Assembly: GCA_964510535.1 (NCBI GenBank) | Contig: CAZECG010000012.1 | Coordinates: forward strand, 25,057-89,056 | DNA: 64,000 nt | Source: JAJPXC01 sp964510535 | Lineage (GTDB): Bacteria; Bacteroidota; Bacteroidia; Bacteroidales; Muribaculaceae | Direction of reading: 5' to 3' | In this document: positions 33,959-44,500 of the stretch, piece by piece | How the letters are laid out: each line of letters begins with the position of its first letter | How positions within the stretch are numbered: the stretch's first letter is position 1 | The notes under the pieces: model-generated | Told to the model about the DNA's origin: nothing | Databases searched by the model: none | What the model saw: only the letters and a program-made list of their open reading frames with translations | Translations under genes and position numbers: made by a program

Positions 33959-35164
33959 ATGAAGCATTGTTTTATCTTAGCGGCCCTCGGGGCTGTAGCG
34001 TTGCTTGCCAACGCCGACGACAAGGTAGTGGTCCCTGACAGCACGGGGTTTAAATTCACCGACATCAAGGTAATCAAGACCACCCCGGTCAAAGACCAAA
34101 ACAAGTCAGGGACTTGCTGGTGTTTTTCGGGAAATTCATTTTTTGAGGATGAAGTGTTGCGCAAAAGCGGCAAGGAGGTTGATTTGTCAGAGATGTTTGT
34201 CGTGCGCCAGTGCTATCTTGACAAGGCCGACCGTTTCGTAAGGCTCTACGGCGAGACCAACTTCGCAGCCGGGGGTAGCATCGTCGATGTGCCCCACGTC
34301 TGGGAAACACTTGGGGCGATGCCCGAGGAGGCCTACAACGGACTTGCCTATGGGGAGGACAAGCACGTCCACGCAGAGCTTCAAGCTGTGCTCGAAGCCT
34401 ATCTGCGCGGGGTAGTCGGTAAACCCAACAAACGGTTGTCGACATCGTGGCGCAAGGGGTTTGAAGCCATTCTTGATGCGTATCTCGGCCCGGTGCCTGA
34501 GAGTTTCACTGTCGGCGGCAAGACCTATACGCCGAGGAGCTACGCTGAGTCGTTAGGGCTGAATGTCGGTGATTATGTGGCCGTTACGTCGTTTGCCCAC
34601 CACCCGTTTTACGAGCGGTTTTCTCTTGAGGTCCCCGATAACTGGCTTTGGGCGCAATATCACAATGTGCCGCTCGACGAGCTGAAAGCCATTGTCGACA
34701 ACTCGATTGACAAAGGCTACTCGGTGGTGTGGGCTGCCGATGTGAGCGAAGGCGGGTTTAAATGGCGCAAAGGCTATGCCGTGATGCCAAAAGAGAAAAC
34801 CGCCGAGGATATGGAAGGCTCGGAGCTGTCACGCTGGGTACAGCTGTCAGATAAAGACCGTCAGGAGGCGATGTATGACATCAAGGGCCCGGTGCCTGAA
34901 ATTGAAGTCACCCAACAGGTGCGCCAGGATATGTTTGACCGTCAGGAGACTACCGATGACCATGGTATGGTGATAGTCGGCAAGGCTGTTGACCAAGAGG
35001 GCAACAAATACTACAAGGTCAAAAATTCATGGGACACAAATCAGCTTTATAACGGCTATTTTTATGTGTCGGAACCTTACTTTCTCGCAAAGACAGTCAG
35101 CATCCTCGTCAACCGCGACGCAATCCCGTCGGCCATAGCCGGGAAACTTCCGTTGAATAAATAA
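33959..35164 (+). CDS. Secreted bleomycin-hydrolase-like cysteine peptidase (family C1B)
   Basis: A 401-residue papain-fold peptidase with a signal peptide (MKHCFILAALGAVALLANA). The catalytic Cys is C53 in QNKSGTCW, with oxyanion-hole Q47; H335 in DDHGMVIVG and N356 in KNSWD complete the triad. Cytosolic PepC and bleomycin hydrolase are close relatives, but this copy is exported, so it probably trims peptides in the periplasm. The C-terminus does not end at the catalytic Asn region as in true aminopeptidases but continues to residue 401. First gene of a five-gene run; 13 bases to the next gene. Confidence 0.9.
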   Translation: MKHCFILAALGAVALLANADDKVVVPDSTGFKFTDIKVIKTTPVKDQNKSGTCWCFSGNSFFEDEVLRKSGKEVDLSEMFVVRQCYLDKADRFVRLYGETNFAAGGSIVDVPHVWETLGAMPEEAYNGLAYGEDKHVHAELQAVLEAYLRGVVGKPNKRLSTSWRKGFEAILDAYLGPVPESFTVGGKTYTPRSYAESLGLNVGDYVAVTSFAHHPFYERFSLEVPDNWLWAQYHNVPLDELKAIVDNSIDKGYSVVWAADVSEGGFKWRKGYAVMPKEKTAEDMEGSELSRWVQLSDKDRQEAMYDIKGPVPEIEVTQQVRQDMFDRQETTDDHGMVIVGKAVDQEGNKYYKVKNSWDTNQLYNGYFYVSEPYFLAKTVSILVNRDAIPSAIAGKLPLNK

Positions 35165-35177
35165 GACCACCAATACC

Positions 35178-37892
35178 ATGACAGATAAGATGAAACCATT
35201 AGCCGCATTGGCATCCGTGGCCGTCGTGATTGCCGCCACATCATCATGCTCGCAGAAACAGCCCGACGGATTAATCTATGGGTGCGATGAATACTCGGTC
35301 TATGCCGACAGTGTGGTTCAGGGCAAATTCACCGCCGTGGCGGTCAGCCCCCTCGAAATCACGACCAACTACGAAAGTCCCGAGCTATCAGGCGCATCGT
35401 CGAAAGTCGAATTTCGCTTCTCGCTCAACAGTCGCGACAACGAGCTTCCTTTAGGTCGCTGTCACACTGCCCTTATCGGGGACTCGTCTAGCGACGATAT
35501 TACCTATACGTTCGGAAACCTGTCGGACGAGGAGCCGACAGATAGCGAAGGTGCGACACTCCCCAACGACACCCGTTGGACGGTTCGTGTCGATATGCGT
35601 CCCATCCTGCGTTCGTTCAAGCAGCTCGGTTACTATGCCACCGCCACCGGCGATACCATCTTCAGCGATGACTTCAAGGGCGTCTGGGTGGCCGGTAGTG
35701 TCGACCCTCTGAGCTGGGACTTCGAGAACCTCTATGGCAAGGATGACCGCAAACTCACTGACCGCGGCGACAGTATCTATGAGGTTACGCTGAACGTCAA
35801 CCCCAAAGTAGACCGCCCGGCCAATCCCACAGGGTGGAAAATCGATGCGCCCGACGAACGTTATCCTCGTTTTGAGGCACCGCAAAAACTCTTGTCGGCG
35901 CTCTACAACATGGGAATCGCCGACATAGCGTCAAACATACGCCCCGACGACACGTTCCGCGCCGGTAAAGAGTGGGATGGTGTGTGGACCCGCGACGTCG
36001 CTTACTCCATCTATCTGTCACTGGCCTACCTCGACCCGCAACGCTCCATGAACAGCCTGCGCGCCAAGGTCAAGAACGGACACATAATTCAGGATACCGG
36101 CACAGGCGGTGCGTGGCCCGTATCGAGCGACCGCGTGGTGTGGGGACTTGCCGCATGGGAAATCTACTTGGTGACCGGCGATGCGGAATGGCTCAACGAA
36201 GCATTCAACGTAGTGGTCAGCACCCTCCGCGCCGACCTCGACGTGTGCTATGACCCGCATTTCAAACTCATGCACGGCGAACAAAGTTATCTTGACTGGC
36301 GCGAACAGACCTATCCCCGCTGGATGCAGCCAAAAGATATATATGAATCAATGTGCCTCGGCACCAACGTAGTATTTGCCCGCGTGTGTGAAATCGTCGG
36401 GCTTATGCACACTGAATTGGAGCGGATTGGCTATGAGGCTGAAATGCCCTGTGATGCCCGAATCATTGCGACAGCCGACACTTTGAAACAATCAATCAAC
36501 AATCGCCTGTGGTTGCCGTCGGCGGGATATTACAGCGAGTACCTGTATGGTGGAGTCTATCCCATCCAGTCGCAGGCCACCGACAATCTCGGCCAGGCGT
36601 TGAGCGTAATACTCGGAGTCGCCACTCCCGATATGGCCAAATCTATTGTGACAAAGACACCTGTTGTGGCGTTTGGCACGCCGTCGGTCTATCCGCAGCA
36701 ACCCGACATAAAACCTTATCATAACGACGCCGTTTGGCCGTTTGTGCAAGCCTACTGGAATCTCGCGGCAGCCAAAGCCGGCAATATGAAGGCGTTGACC
36801 GCGGGCCTCGCTGCTATCTACCGCGCCGCAGCCATGTTCGCGACCGACAAGGAGCTATTCGTGGCTTCTAACGGCGACTACCGCGGCACTGCCATCAACT
36901 CTGACAGCCAGTTGTGGAGCTGCGCCGGAAATGTAGCGATGGTCTACCGTGTGTTTGCTGGAATGGACTTCGAGATCGACGGTATACACTTCGCACCAAC
37001 TGTCCCGGCGACAATCCCCGGAGAGAAAAAAATCACGGGATTCAAATACCGTGGTGCCTCGATTGACATCACCGTCAACGGAACAGGCAGCAAGATAAGC
37101 CGTTTCGCCATCGATGGCAAGGAAAGCAAGGAAGCGGTGCTCCCCGCCGACATCAAAGGGAATCACGCTGTCGAGATTACGCTTGAAGCCGCCAATGGGG
37201 AGGAGAGCGACTCATTTAACCTCACATCTCAAGAATGGATGCCCGCCACTCCCGTCATGACATGGACCACGCCGACTGCCGCAGTCATCGACAATTATTC
37301 GGATAGCAACACCTATTCCGTCTATATCAATGGGGTGCTTGATGAAGACCTGAAAACTGACAAATACACTCTCGAACGCACCGACCGATACACTGTGGCC
37401 GATTTTGTAGCAACCGACCAGAATCATATAGCGAGCTTTACCCCGCGGCCCCGCGAGTACATACCCGCCGGTTCAATGATTATGTTACAGGCCGAGGAGT
37501 TCGGTAAACCGGGCACTAAGTATATATCCGACCCGGCAAAAGCGTCCCGCTTTGTTGAACTCACTCGCCGCCCGCTGGAGTTTACCGTGATAGTGCCACA
37601 GTCAGGCGACTACTTCATTGATGTGAGATATGCCAACGGAGCCGGACCAATCAACACCGAGAACAAGTGCGCCATACGCACCCTCGCAGTCGACGGCATA
37701 CCCGCCGGACCCATTGTCATGCCGCAGCGGGGCATCGGCGAATGGCTTTCCACCGGCTACTCAAATATGCTCACCGTATCGCTGAAAGCCGGCAGCAACC
37801 GGCTGTCGATTGTCTATCTGCCACATAACGAGAACATGAACGGCGAGTTCAACACCGCCCTCATCGACTACATACGCATAATCAAAAAATAA
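35178..37892 (+). CDS. (alpha/alpha)6-barrel glycosidase lipoprotein
   Basis: A 904-residue lipoprotein with signal sequence ending ATSSC (Cys24, lipobox). An N-terminal beta-rich domain (about 40-245) precedes a six-hairpin toroid (about 250-620) with DGVWTRDVAYS, GTGGAWPVSSDRVVW, HNDAVWPFVQAYW and SQLWSCAGNVAMVYR. Residues about 770-904 (LQAEEFG...DYFIDVRYANG...DYIRI) look like a CBM6/35-type carbohydrate-binding module. The toroid resembles alpha-rhamnosidase or glucoamylase-like clans, but I cannot assign the GH family or substrate. The GH13 gene follows by 11 bases, so an alpha-glucan substrate is plausible. Confidence 0.8.
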   Translation: MTDKMKPLAALASVAVVIAATSSCSQKQPDGLIYGCDEYSVYADSVVQGKFTAVAVSPLEITTNYESPELSGASSKVEFRFSLNSRDNELPLGRCHTALIGDSSSDDITYTFGNLSDEEPTDSEGATLPNDTRWTVRVDMRPILRSFKQLGYYATATGDTIFSDDFKGVWVAGSVDPLSWDFENLYGKDDRKLTDRGDSIYEVTLNVNPKVDRPANPTGWKIDAPDERYPRFEAPQKLLSALYNMGIADIASNIRPDDTFRAGKEWDGVWTRDVAYSIYLSLAYLDPQRSMNSLRAKVKNGHIIQDTGTGGAWPVSSDRVVWGLAAWEIYLVTGDAEWLNEAFNVVVSTLRADLDVCYDPHFKLMHGEQSYLDWREQTYPRWMQPKDIYESMCLGTNVVFARVCEIVGLMHTELERIGYEAEMPCDARIIATADTLKQSINNRLWLPSAGYYSEYLYGGVYPIQSQATDNLGQALSVILGVATPDMAKSIVTKTPVVAFGTPSVYPQQPDIKPYHNDAVWPFVQAYWNLAAAKAGNMKALTAGLAAIYRAAAMFATDKELFVASNGDYRGTAINSDSQLWSCAGNVAMVYRVFAGMDFEIDGIHFAPTVPATIPGEKKITGFKYRGASIDITVNGTGSKISRFAIDGKESKEAVLPADIKGNHAVEITLEAANGEESDSFNLTSQEWMPATPVMTWTTPTAAVIDNYSDSNTYSVYINGVLDEDLKTDKYTLERTDRYTVADFVATDQNHIASFTPRPREYIPAGSMIMLQAEEFGKPGTKYISDPAKASRFVELTRRPLEFTVIVPQSGDYFIDVRYANGAGPINTENKCAIRTLAVDGIPAGPIVMPQRGIGEWLSTGYSNMLTVSLKAGSNRLSIVYLPHNENMNGEFNTALIDYIRIIKK

Positions 37893-37903
37893 GTATTATC
37901 TCC

Positions 37904-39769
37904 ATGAAAAAATTAGGATTTCTGATTATTTCACTTTTAGCCGCTGCAACGGCTTTTGCCGCCAAGCAGCCGAAACCACAGGTAACCACAATCGACCCCC
38001 CATATTGGTGGACCGGGATGGCCAACGATACCTTACAGATAATGGTGGCGGGCCCCGACATCCGCGACACTGAGTTAAAGGTTGATTATCCGGGAGTGAA
38101 ACTGCTTGAAGTGGCTCGACTTGACGGTGCCAACTACCAATTCATATATCTGCTTATAGACAAAGATGCAAAACCCGGCACAATGGAGCTGACATTCTCC
38201 CGCGGGAATAAATCGCTCAAAGTGCCCTATCAGCTCAAAAAGCGCGAACGCATCGGTGAGATAAGGCCGTTTGACGCTTCCGACGTGCTTTATCTCATCA
38301 TGCCCGATCGTTTTTCTGACGGCAACCCGGCCAACAACGGCGATAACCAACCCGGTCTGACCCAAAAAGCGCCGGTTGACCGCAATGACCCCAATGCCCG
38401 TCACGGCGGCGACATCCAGGGTATGCGCGATCATCTTGGCTATATCGACTCTCTCGGCGTCACAGCGGTGTGGGTGAACCCCGTGCTCACCAACGATATG
38501 CCCGGCGGTGCCTATCATGGCTATGCAACTACCGACTATTACAGCATCGACCCGCGCTTCGGTTCAAATGAGGAGTGGAACGCCTTTGTGTCGGAGTGCC
38601 ACGAACGCGGTATAAAAGTTGTGATGGACATGATTTTCAACCATTCGGGCAGCAACCATCGTTGGTTTACCGACCGACCGTCGAAAGACTGGTTCAACTT
38701 CCCCGACAAGTATGTGCAGACCAATTACCGCCTGTCGACCGTGCATGACCCCTATGTAAGCGACTATGACCGCCGCCGCACTGTCGAGGGCTGGTTTGTC
38801 GAGTCGATGCCCGACCTGAACCAGCACAATCCCCACTTGATGAAGTATCTTATCCAAAACTCCATCTGGTGGATAGAGTCATCGAAAATCGACGGCATAC
38901 GCATGGATACTCACCCTTATGCTTTCATGGAGCCTATGGGGAAATGGATTGACGCGGTGCAAAGCGAATACCCGGGCTACAACATCGTCGGTGAATGTTG
39001 GTATGGCACCGAGGGTGGCGAGGCATACTGGCAGCGCGGCAGCAAGGTCAACCCCGGCGACTCACGGCTGCCGAGCGTGATGGACTTTGTGTTGTCAATC
39101 AAAGCCCGCAAGGCATTCAGCGAGCAGACTGACCCCTGGAACGGTCTGAACCTAATCTATGACCACCTCGCCCTTGACTATCTGTTCCCCGCGCCGCAGA
39201 ACATACTGACCTTCCTCGACAACCACGACACCGACCGTTTCCTCCTTGAGGAACCCGACTCGTTAGGGTGGTGGAAACAGGCCATGACATTCTTGCTGAC
39301 CTCGCGCGGCATCCCACAAATCTACTATGGCACCGAACTATTGATGAACGGCTCAAAGGAGGGTAGCGACGGCTATGTGCGCCGCGATATGCAAGGAGGA
39401 TTCCCCGGCGATACGGTCAACGTGTTCACCCGCGAGGGACGCACCCCGAAGCAGAACGAAGCCTATGATTTCCTCGCTAAATTGCTCAACTGGCGCAAAG
39501 GCGAAGCCAACGATGTTATAGCCAAAGGGTCGTTGAAGCATTTCATGCCCCAAAACGGAATCTATGCCTATCGGCGTAAACTCGGTGACAAAGAAATCCA
39601 TGTGATGATGAACGGCAACGACTCCCCGCTGACTACATCGACCGAGCGGACAGCCGAGGTGTTACCGATTGGGACCAAGATGCGCGATATGCTCACGGGG
39701 CGCGAGGTGGAAATAGGCGACACCATGACCTTCGCTCCGCGTGAAATACTGATACTTCAAAACTTTTGA
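37904..39769 (+). CDS. GH13 alpha-glucanase (SusA/neopullulanase-like)
   Basis: A 621-residue exported enzyme (signal peptide 1-20) cleaving alpha-1,4-glucans or cyclodextrins. The N-terminal Ig-like domain of the cyclomaltodextrinase group covers about 25-115. The GH13 barrel shows MDMIFNH (about 241-247), the nucleophile D335 in GIRMDTH, the acid/base E364 in IVGECW and H441-D442 in FLDNHDTDRF. A C-terminal beta domain ends at 621. This is the architecture and length of Bacteroides SusA, though no susC/susD pair is nearby. Its stop overlaps the TTG start of the next gene. Confidence 0.92.
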   Translation: MKKLGFLIISLLAAATAFAAKQPKPQVTTIDPPYWWTGMANDTLQIMVAGPDIRDTELKVDYPGVKLLEVARLDGANYQFIYLLIDKDAKPGTMELTFSRGNKSLKVPYQLKKRERIGEIRPFDASDVLYLIMPDRFSDGNPANNGDNQPGLTQKAPVDRNDPNARHGGDIQGMRDHLGYIDSLGVTAVWVNPVLTNDMPGGAYHGYATTDYYSIDPRFGSNEEWNAFVSECHERGIKVVMDMIFNHSGSNHRWFTDRPSKDWFNFPDKYVQTNYRLSTVHDPYVSDYDRRRTVEGWFVESMPDLNQHNPHLMKYLIQNSIWWIESSKIDGIRMDTHPYAFMEPMGKWIDAVQSEYPGYNIVGECWYGTEGGEAYWQRGSKVNPGDSRLPSVMDFVLSIKARKAFSEQTDPWNGLNLIYDHLALDYLFPAPQNILTFLDNHDTDRFLLEEPDSLGWWKQAMTFLLTSRGIPQIYYGTELLMNGSKEGSDGYVRRDMQGGFPGDTVNVFTREGRTPKQNEAYDFLAKLLNWRKGEANDVIAKGSLKHFMPQNGIYAYRRKLGDKEIHVMMNGNDSPLTTSTERTAEVLPIGTKMRDMLTGREVEIGDTMTFAPREILILQNF

Positions 39770-40278
39770 TTGTGGCCAAACGCATAGGGATACTATCTGA
39801 CACCCACTCATGCTGGGACGACCGCTACGCCCGACATTTCGCAGAGTGTGACGAGATATGGCACGCCGGCGATGTCGGCGACATAGATATCGTGAGGCGT
39901 CTGGAGAATGTGGCCCCGGTTGTGAGAGGCGTCAGCGGCAATATCGACCACGGCGATGTGTGCCGTCGTTTTCGTGAGGTTGAGGAGTTTACCGTGGAGG
40001 GCGTGAATGTGTTCATGACCCACATCGGAGGCTATCCCGGCCGGTATCAGCCGGGTGTTGAGCGAATATTGCGCGATGGCAAGATAAGGCTTATGGTAAC
40101 AGGCCATTCCCACATATTGAAAGTGATGTGGGACGAAAAATGGGGCGTGCTCCATGTTAACCCCGGTGCCGCCGGCTATCACGGTTGGCAAAAAGAGCGT
40201 ACGCTAATCAGGCTGATTCTCGACGCGGGCAATATCCGCGACCTTGAAGTGATAGAATTGGGAAAATATAAGATTTAG
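39766..40278 (+). CDS. YfcE-type metallophosphoesterase
   Basis: A 170-residue calcineurin-like phosphodiesterase of the YfcE/MJ0936 family. The metal-binding motifs are ILSDTHS, HAGDVGD, GVSGNID, MTHIGG and TGHSH. The frame opens with TTG at 39766 overlapping the amylase stop (TTGA); GTG at 39772 is the alternative, and no ATG lies before the first motif, so a non-ATG start is required. Family members hydrolyse phosphodiesters in vitro; the natural substrate is unknown. Confidence 0.9.
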   Translation: MIVAKRIGILSDTHSCWDDRYARHFAECDEIWHAGDVGDIDIVRRLENVAPVVRGVSGNIDHGDVCRRFREVEEFTVEGVNVFMTHIGGYPGRYQPGVERILRDGKIRLMVTGHSHILKVMWDEKWGVLHVNPGAAGYHGWQKERTLIRLILDAGNIRDLEVIELGKYKI

Positions 40279-40281
40279 GAT

Positions 40282-40788
40282 ATGAATAAGTTTATCGTAT
40301 TGACCCTGTTGGCATTCACTGTCCTGACAGGCTGCAAGACGACAGAAGCCAACTACCGGGCGGCGTACGAGGCTGCAAAAGAGCGCACTAACACCGGCGG
40401 CCTTGACTCGACGGTATATGCTCTCATACGTCAGGAAGCGCGTCCCGGAATGTTGAAAGTCGGTAACGACACAATGCCCCTGGCCACTCAGTATGTGAAA
40501 TCGACCTCAATCGACGGGGTGGCTAAACCCCTCGACCGCTACAACATAGTCGTGGCGCAGTTCAAACAACTGTTTAACGCCAAGTCGATGGTCGGCCGAC
40601 TTAAAGAGGCCGGGTATGCCGATGCGTCGATAGCCGAAACGAAAGAGCCGCTCTACTACGTCATAGCGTCGAGCCACGGTGACGCCGCCTCGGCTCTGCG
40701 CGGGCTTGAGGCGATAAGGTCGCGCCCGCCGCTTTCATTGCGCGACCCATTCCCGTGGGTGCTCCAACCGGCTTCATTCGCCCGCTAA
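40282..40788 (+). CDS. SPOR-domain lipoprotein
   Basis: A 168-residue lipoprotein with signal sequence ending in LTGC (lipobox Cys18). Residues about 85-148 (YNIVVAQFKQLFNAKSMVGRLKEAGY...PLYYVIASSHGDAASALRGLEAIR) match the SPOR fold, which binds denuded peptidoglycan glycan strands at division sites. It starts 3 bases after the phosphoesterase stop and ends the operon. Confidence 0.85.
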   Translation: MNKFIVLTLLAFTVLTGCKTTEANYRAAYEAAKERTNTGGLDSTVYALIRQEARPGMLKVGNDTMPLATQYVKSTSIDGVAKPLDRYNIVVAQFKQLFNAKSMVGRLKEAGYADASIAETKEPLYYVIASSHGDAASALRGLEAIRSRPPLSLRDPFPWVLQPASFAR

Positions 40789-40802
40789 ACCGTTGACACA
40801 CG

Positions 40803-40838
40803 AAAAACGATGCGCTTTTACCAAACGCATCGTTTTTT
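40803..40838. terminator. Bidirectional terminator
   Basis: ACGATGCG pairs with CGCATCGT, flanked by an A-run on the left and seven T on the right (to about 40838), between two converging genes. Confidence 0.9.
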
Positions 40839-40859
40839 TGTACCATCAATTTCCGCGGG

Positions 40860-41444
40860 CTAATCCATGTCGAGAGCCATGTAGTGTTTGCGGGGATGGT
40901 CGCAGGCCGGGCAGTCGGCAGGGGGTTCAGTGCCTTCAAAGATATATCCACATACGAGGCATTTCCATTTGATGGAGTGGTCGCGCTTCCATACGGTGCC
41001 GTCCTGTACCTGCTTGAGATAACGTTCGAAGCGCGCTTTATGGCGCATCTCGATTTCGGCTATCGCACGGAAATGCTCGGCGATTTCCGAGAACCCTTCT
41101 TCGTCAGCCACTTTAGCCGCTGTCTGATACTGCTCAACCCCCTCGACTTCCTCCTCGCGGACTGCGGTGGCGAGATTGGAGGCGGTGTCGGCTATGACCC
41201 CGGCATCGACATCGAGAGCGCAACCTATCGAGCCGCCTTCGAGAAACTTGAAAAACACTTTGCCGTGTCGCAGCTCATTAGCCGCTGTCTCGGTGAATGC
41301 CTGCTCAATGGGGAAATATCCCTCTTTTTTAGCCTTAGTGGCGTAATAGGTGTAGCGGGTGTATGCCGCCGACTCACTCATGTAGGCTTTGACCAGATTT
41401 TTCTCGGTTCGCGTGCCTTTGATGCTTTTCTTTGTCGAGTCCAT
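40860..41444 (-). CDS. Rubrerythrin
   Basis: A non-heme iron peroxidase that reduces hydrogen peroxide in anaerobes. The 194-residue product has a ferritin-like diiron domain (about 1-145, with Glu and ExxH-type ligands such as ETAANELRHGKVF and IAEIEMRHKARF) and a C-terminal rubredoxin-like iron site (CLVCGYIFEG and CPACDHP, about 163-187). It is monocistronic, separated from nifJ by a terminator, and its presence fits an oxygen-sensitive host that carries PFOR. Confidence 0.95.
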   Translation of the reverse strand: MDSTKKSIKGTRTEKNLVKAYMSESAAYTRYTYYATKAKKEGYFPIEQAFTETAANELRHGKVFFKFLEGGSIGCALDVDAGVIADTASNLATAVREEEVEGVEQYQTAAKVADEEGFSEIAEHFRAIAEIEMRHKARFERYLKQVQDGTVWKRDHSIKWKCLVCGYIFEGTEPPADCPACDHPRKHYMALDMD

Positions 41445-41531
41445 TGCTGTCGGATTTAGTCGTTAATAATTTTATTATTAATAACATCGTCTCATCGACA
41501 ATGTTCACAATGGACTCCTCGGTCGAATCAA

Positions 41532-41572
41532 TAAAAAGGCCGGAACCATCATAGCGGCTCCGGCCTTATCTT
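41532..41572 (-). terminator. Terminator of nifJ
   Basis: 41536-41547 pairs with 41555-41566 (12 bp, one wobble). The plus-strand A-run to the left is a U-run on the minus transcript. Confidence 0.88.
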
Positions 41573-41597
41573 TTATTTTAGAAGGATAGATTCAGCG

Positions 41598-44500
41598 TTA
41601 TTCCGGGAGTTTGCCGACTTCGGGGTCAACTCCCCATTGCTGCTGTGCGAGACGGCGGTAGTTGTTGTAACGCCACTTAGCGTTGGCTTTAGCGGCGGCA
41701 AACAGGTCGGCAGCCTCTGCCGGGTACTGTTTCATCACTGAAGCGTAACGCACTTCGCCTTTGAGGAAGTTTTCAAACTCATCCCAGTTCGGCTCTTTGC
41801 TATCGAGCGAGAACGGGTTTTTGCCTTCTTCCTCGAGAGCGGGGTTGTAACGCCAGAGATGCCAGTAACCGCAAGCTACGGCATTGGCTTCTTCTTGCTG
41901 CGATTTACCCATACCCGACTTCAAGCCGTGGTTGATACAGGGAGCGTATGCGATGATGATTGACGGGCCGTCATAAGCCTCTGCCTCGCGGATAGCTTTG
42001 AGTGTCTGGGCTTGGTCTGCGCCCATAGCCACCTGTGCGGCGTAAACGTAACCGTAGGTGGTTGCAATCAGACCGAGGTCTTTCTTGCGGATGCGCTTTC
42101 CTGATGCGGCGAACTTGGCGATTGCGCCGAGCGGTGTTGCCTTAGATGCCTGGCCGCCGGTGTTTGAATAAACCTCGGTGTCGAGCACGAGAATGTTGAC
42201 ATTCTTGCCCGATGCGAGCACATGGTCGAGACCGCCGAAGCCGATGTCGTATGATGCACCGTCGCCGCCGATAATCCACTGTGAGCGTTTCACGATGTAG
42301 TGTTTCAACGAAAGGATGTTCTTGCAAGTGTCACATCCGCAAGCTTCGCAAAGCGGGGTGAGTTTGTCGGCGATTTCGCGGGTCTTGGCAGCGTCATCTT
42401 TGTTAGCGAGCCATTCGGCGGCAAGCGTCTTGATTTCATCGCTGCATTTGGGGCAGTCTTGAGTAGCCTTCATGTACCCTTCGAGGCGGTCGCGCATTTT
42501 GTCGTTGGCGAGCGTCATACCCAAACCGAACTCACAGAAGTCCTCGAACAAGGAGTTGGCCCATGCGGGACCGTGGCCGCGGTGGTTGGTGGTGTAGGGC
42601 GTTGAGGGAACGGAGCCTGAGTAGATAGATGAACAACCGGTGGCGTTGGCTACCATTTCGTGGTCGCCAAAGAGCTGGGTAATCAGTTTGACATAGGGGG
42701 TCTCGCCGCAACCTGAGCAAGCTCCGGAGAATTCAAAGAGCGGAGTTGCGAACTGGCTGTTCTTGACGTTGGCTTTGACGTCGACGAGGTCTTGTTTTGA
42801 AGCGACTTCCTTAACGCAGTAGTCCCACTCTTTCTGAACGTCGAGTTGAGTTTCGAGGGGCTTCATTGCGAGAGCCTTCACGCCCTTCTTGCCGGGACAT
42901 ACATCCACGCAGTTGCCGCAACCGAGACAGTCGAGGACATCAACCGATTGGATGAAACGCATACCGGCGAAAGTCTTGCCGATTGCGGGGAGCGTGTCTG
43001 CCTCGCCGAAGGGAGCTTTTGCCATCTCGTCTGCGTCGAGAACAAACGGACGGATAGCTGCGTGAGGACAAACGTAGGCACACTTGTTACACTGGATACA
43101 GTTCTCTTCGAGCCACTGGGGAACGAATGCAGCCACACCGCGTTTTTCATAAGCGGCAGTACCCTGCTCCCAGGTGCCGTCTTCGATGCCCTTGAAATCA
43201 GAAACCTTGAGCAAGTCGCCGTCCTGAGCGTTGATGGGGCGCACGATATTGTTGACAAATGCGGGGTCGTTGTTCGCCTCGGGAGCTTCAGCTGTGAGCT
43301 GTGACCATGCGGGATCCACGTCGAGACGGTGGTACTCGCCGCCGCGGTCAACAGCGGCATAGTTCTTGTCGACTACATCCTGACCCTTCTTTCCGTAGCT
43401 CTTGACGATGAATTTCTTCATCTGCTCGATAGCGAGGTCAACGGGGATAACCTCGGTGATGCGGAAGAACGCGCTTTGTAGAATGGTGTTGGTGCGGTTG
43501 CCCAAGCCGATTTCCTGAGCGATTTTGGTCGCATTGATGTAGTAGACGGTGATGTTGTGGTCAGCGAAATACTTCTTAACCTTTGCGGGGAGGTTCTTAG
43601 CAAGTTCCTCTCCCTCCCAAATGGTGTTGAGCAAGAAGATACCGCCGTCGCGAAGACCGCGAGTCACGTCATACATATGGAGATAAGCCTGAACGTGGCA
43701 AGCCACGAAGTTAGGCGTAGTCACCAAGTAAGTCGAACGTATGGGAGCGTCGCCGAAGCGGAGGTGTGAGCAGGTGAAACCGCCCGACTTCTTAGAGTCG
43801 TAGGCAAAGTATGCTTGGCAGTATTTATTGGTGTTATCACCGATAATCTTAACAGAGTTCTTGTTTGCGCCTACCGTACCGTCTGCGCCGAGACCAAAGA
43901 ACTTAGCCTCGAATGTGCTCTTGTCGCCGAGCGCGATTTCCTCTTTCGGAGGAAGCGAAGTGAACGTAACGTCGTCGATGATACCCACGGTGAAGTGGTC
44001 TTTCGGCATCGGAAGCGCGAGGTTCTCGTAAACGGCGAGAATCTGGGCGGGAGTGGTGTCCTTTGAAGCCAATCCGTAACGGCCGCCGACGATGACGGGG
44101 GCGTTCTCTTTGCCATAGAAGCATTCTTTGACATCGAGATACAGCGGCTCGCCGTTAGCGCCGGGTTCCTTCGTGCGGTCAAGCACTGCGATACGCTTGG
44201 CGGTAGCGGGCACAGCTGCGAGGAAATGTTTAGCCGAGAACGGACGATAGAGGTGTACCGATACAAGACCCACTTTTTCGCCTTTAGCGGTGAGGTGGTC
44301 GATAGCCTCTTGAGCGGCTTGGGTTACAGAACCCATTGCGATAATCACGCGCTCTGCGTCAGGTGCGCCGTAGTAGTTAAACAATCCGTATTTGCGGCCG
44401 GTAATCTCCGAGATTTTGTTCATGTAGTCCTCTACAATTGCGGGAACTGCATCATAATACTCGTTGCATGATTCGCGGTGCTGGAAGAATACGTCACCGT

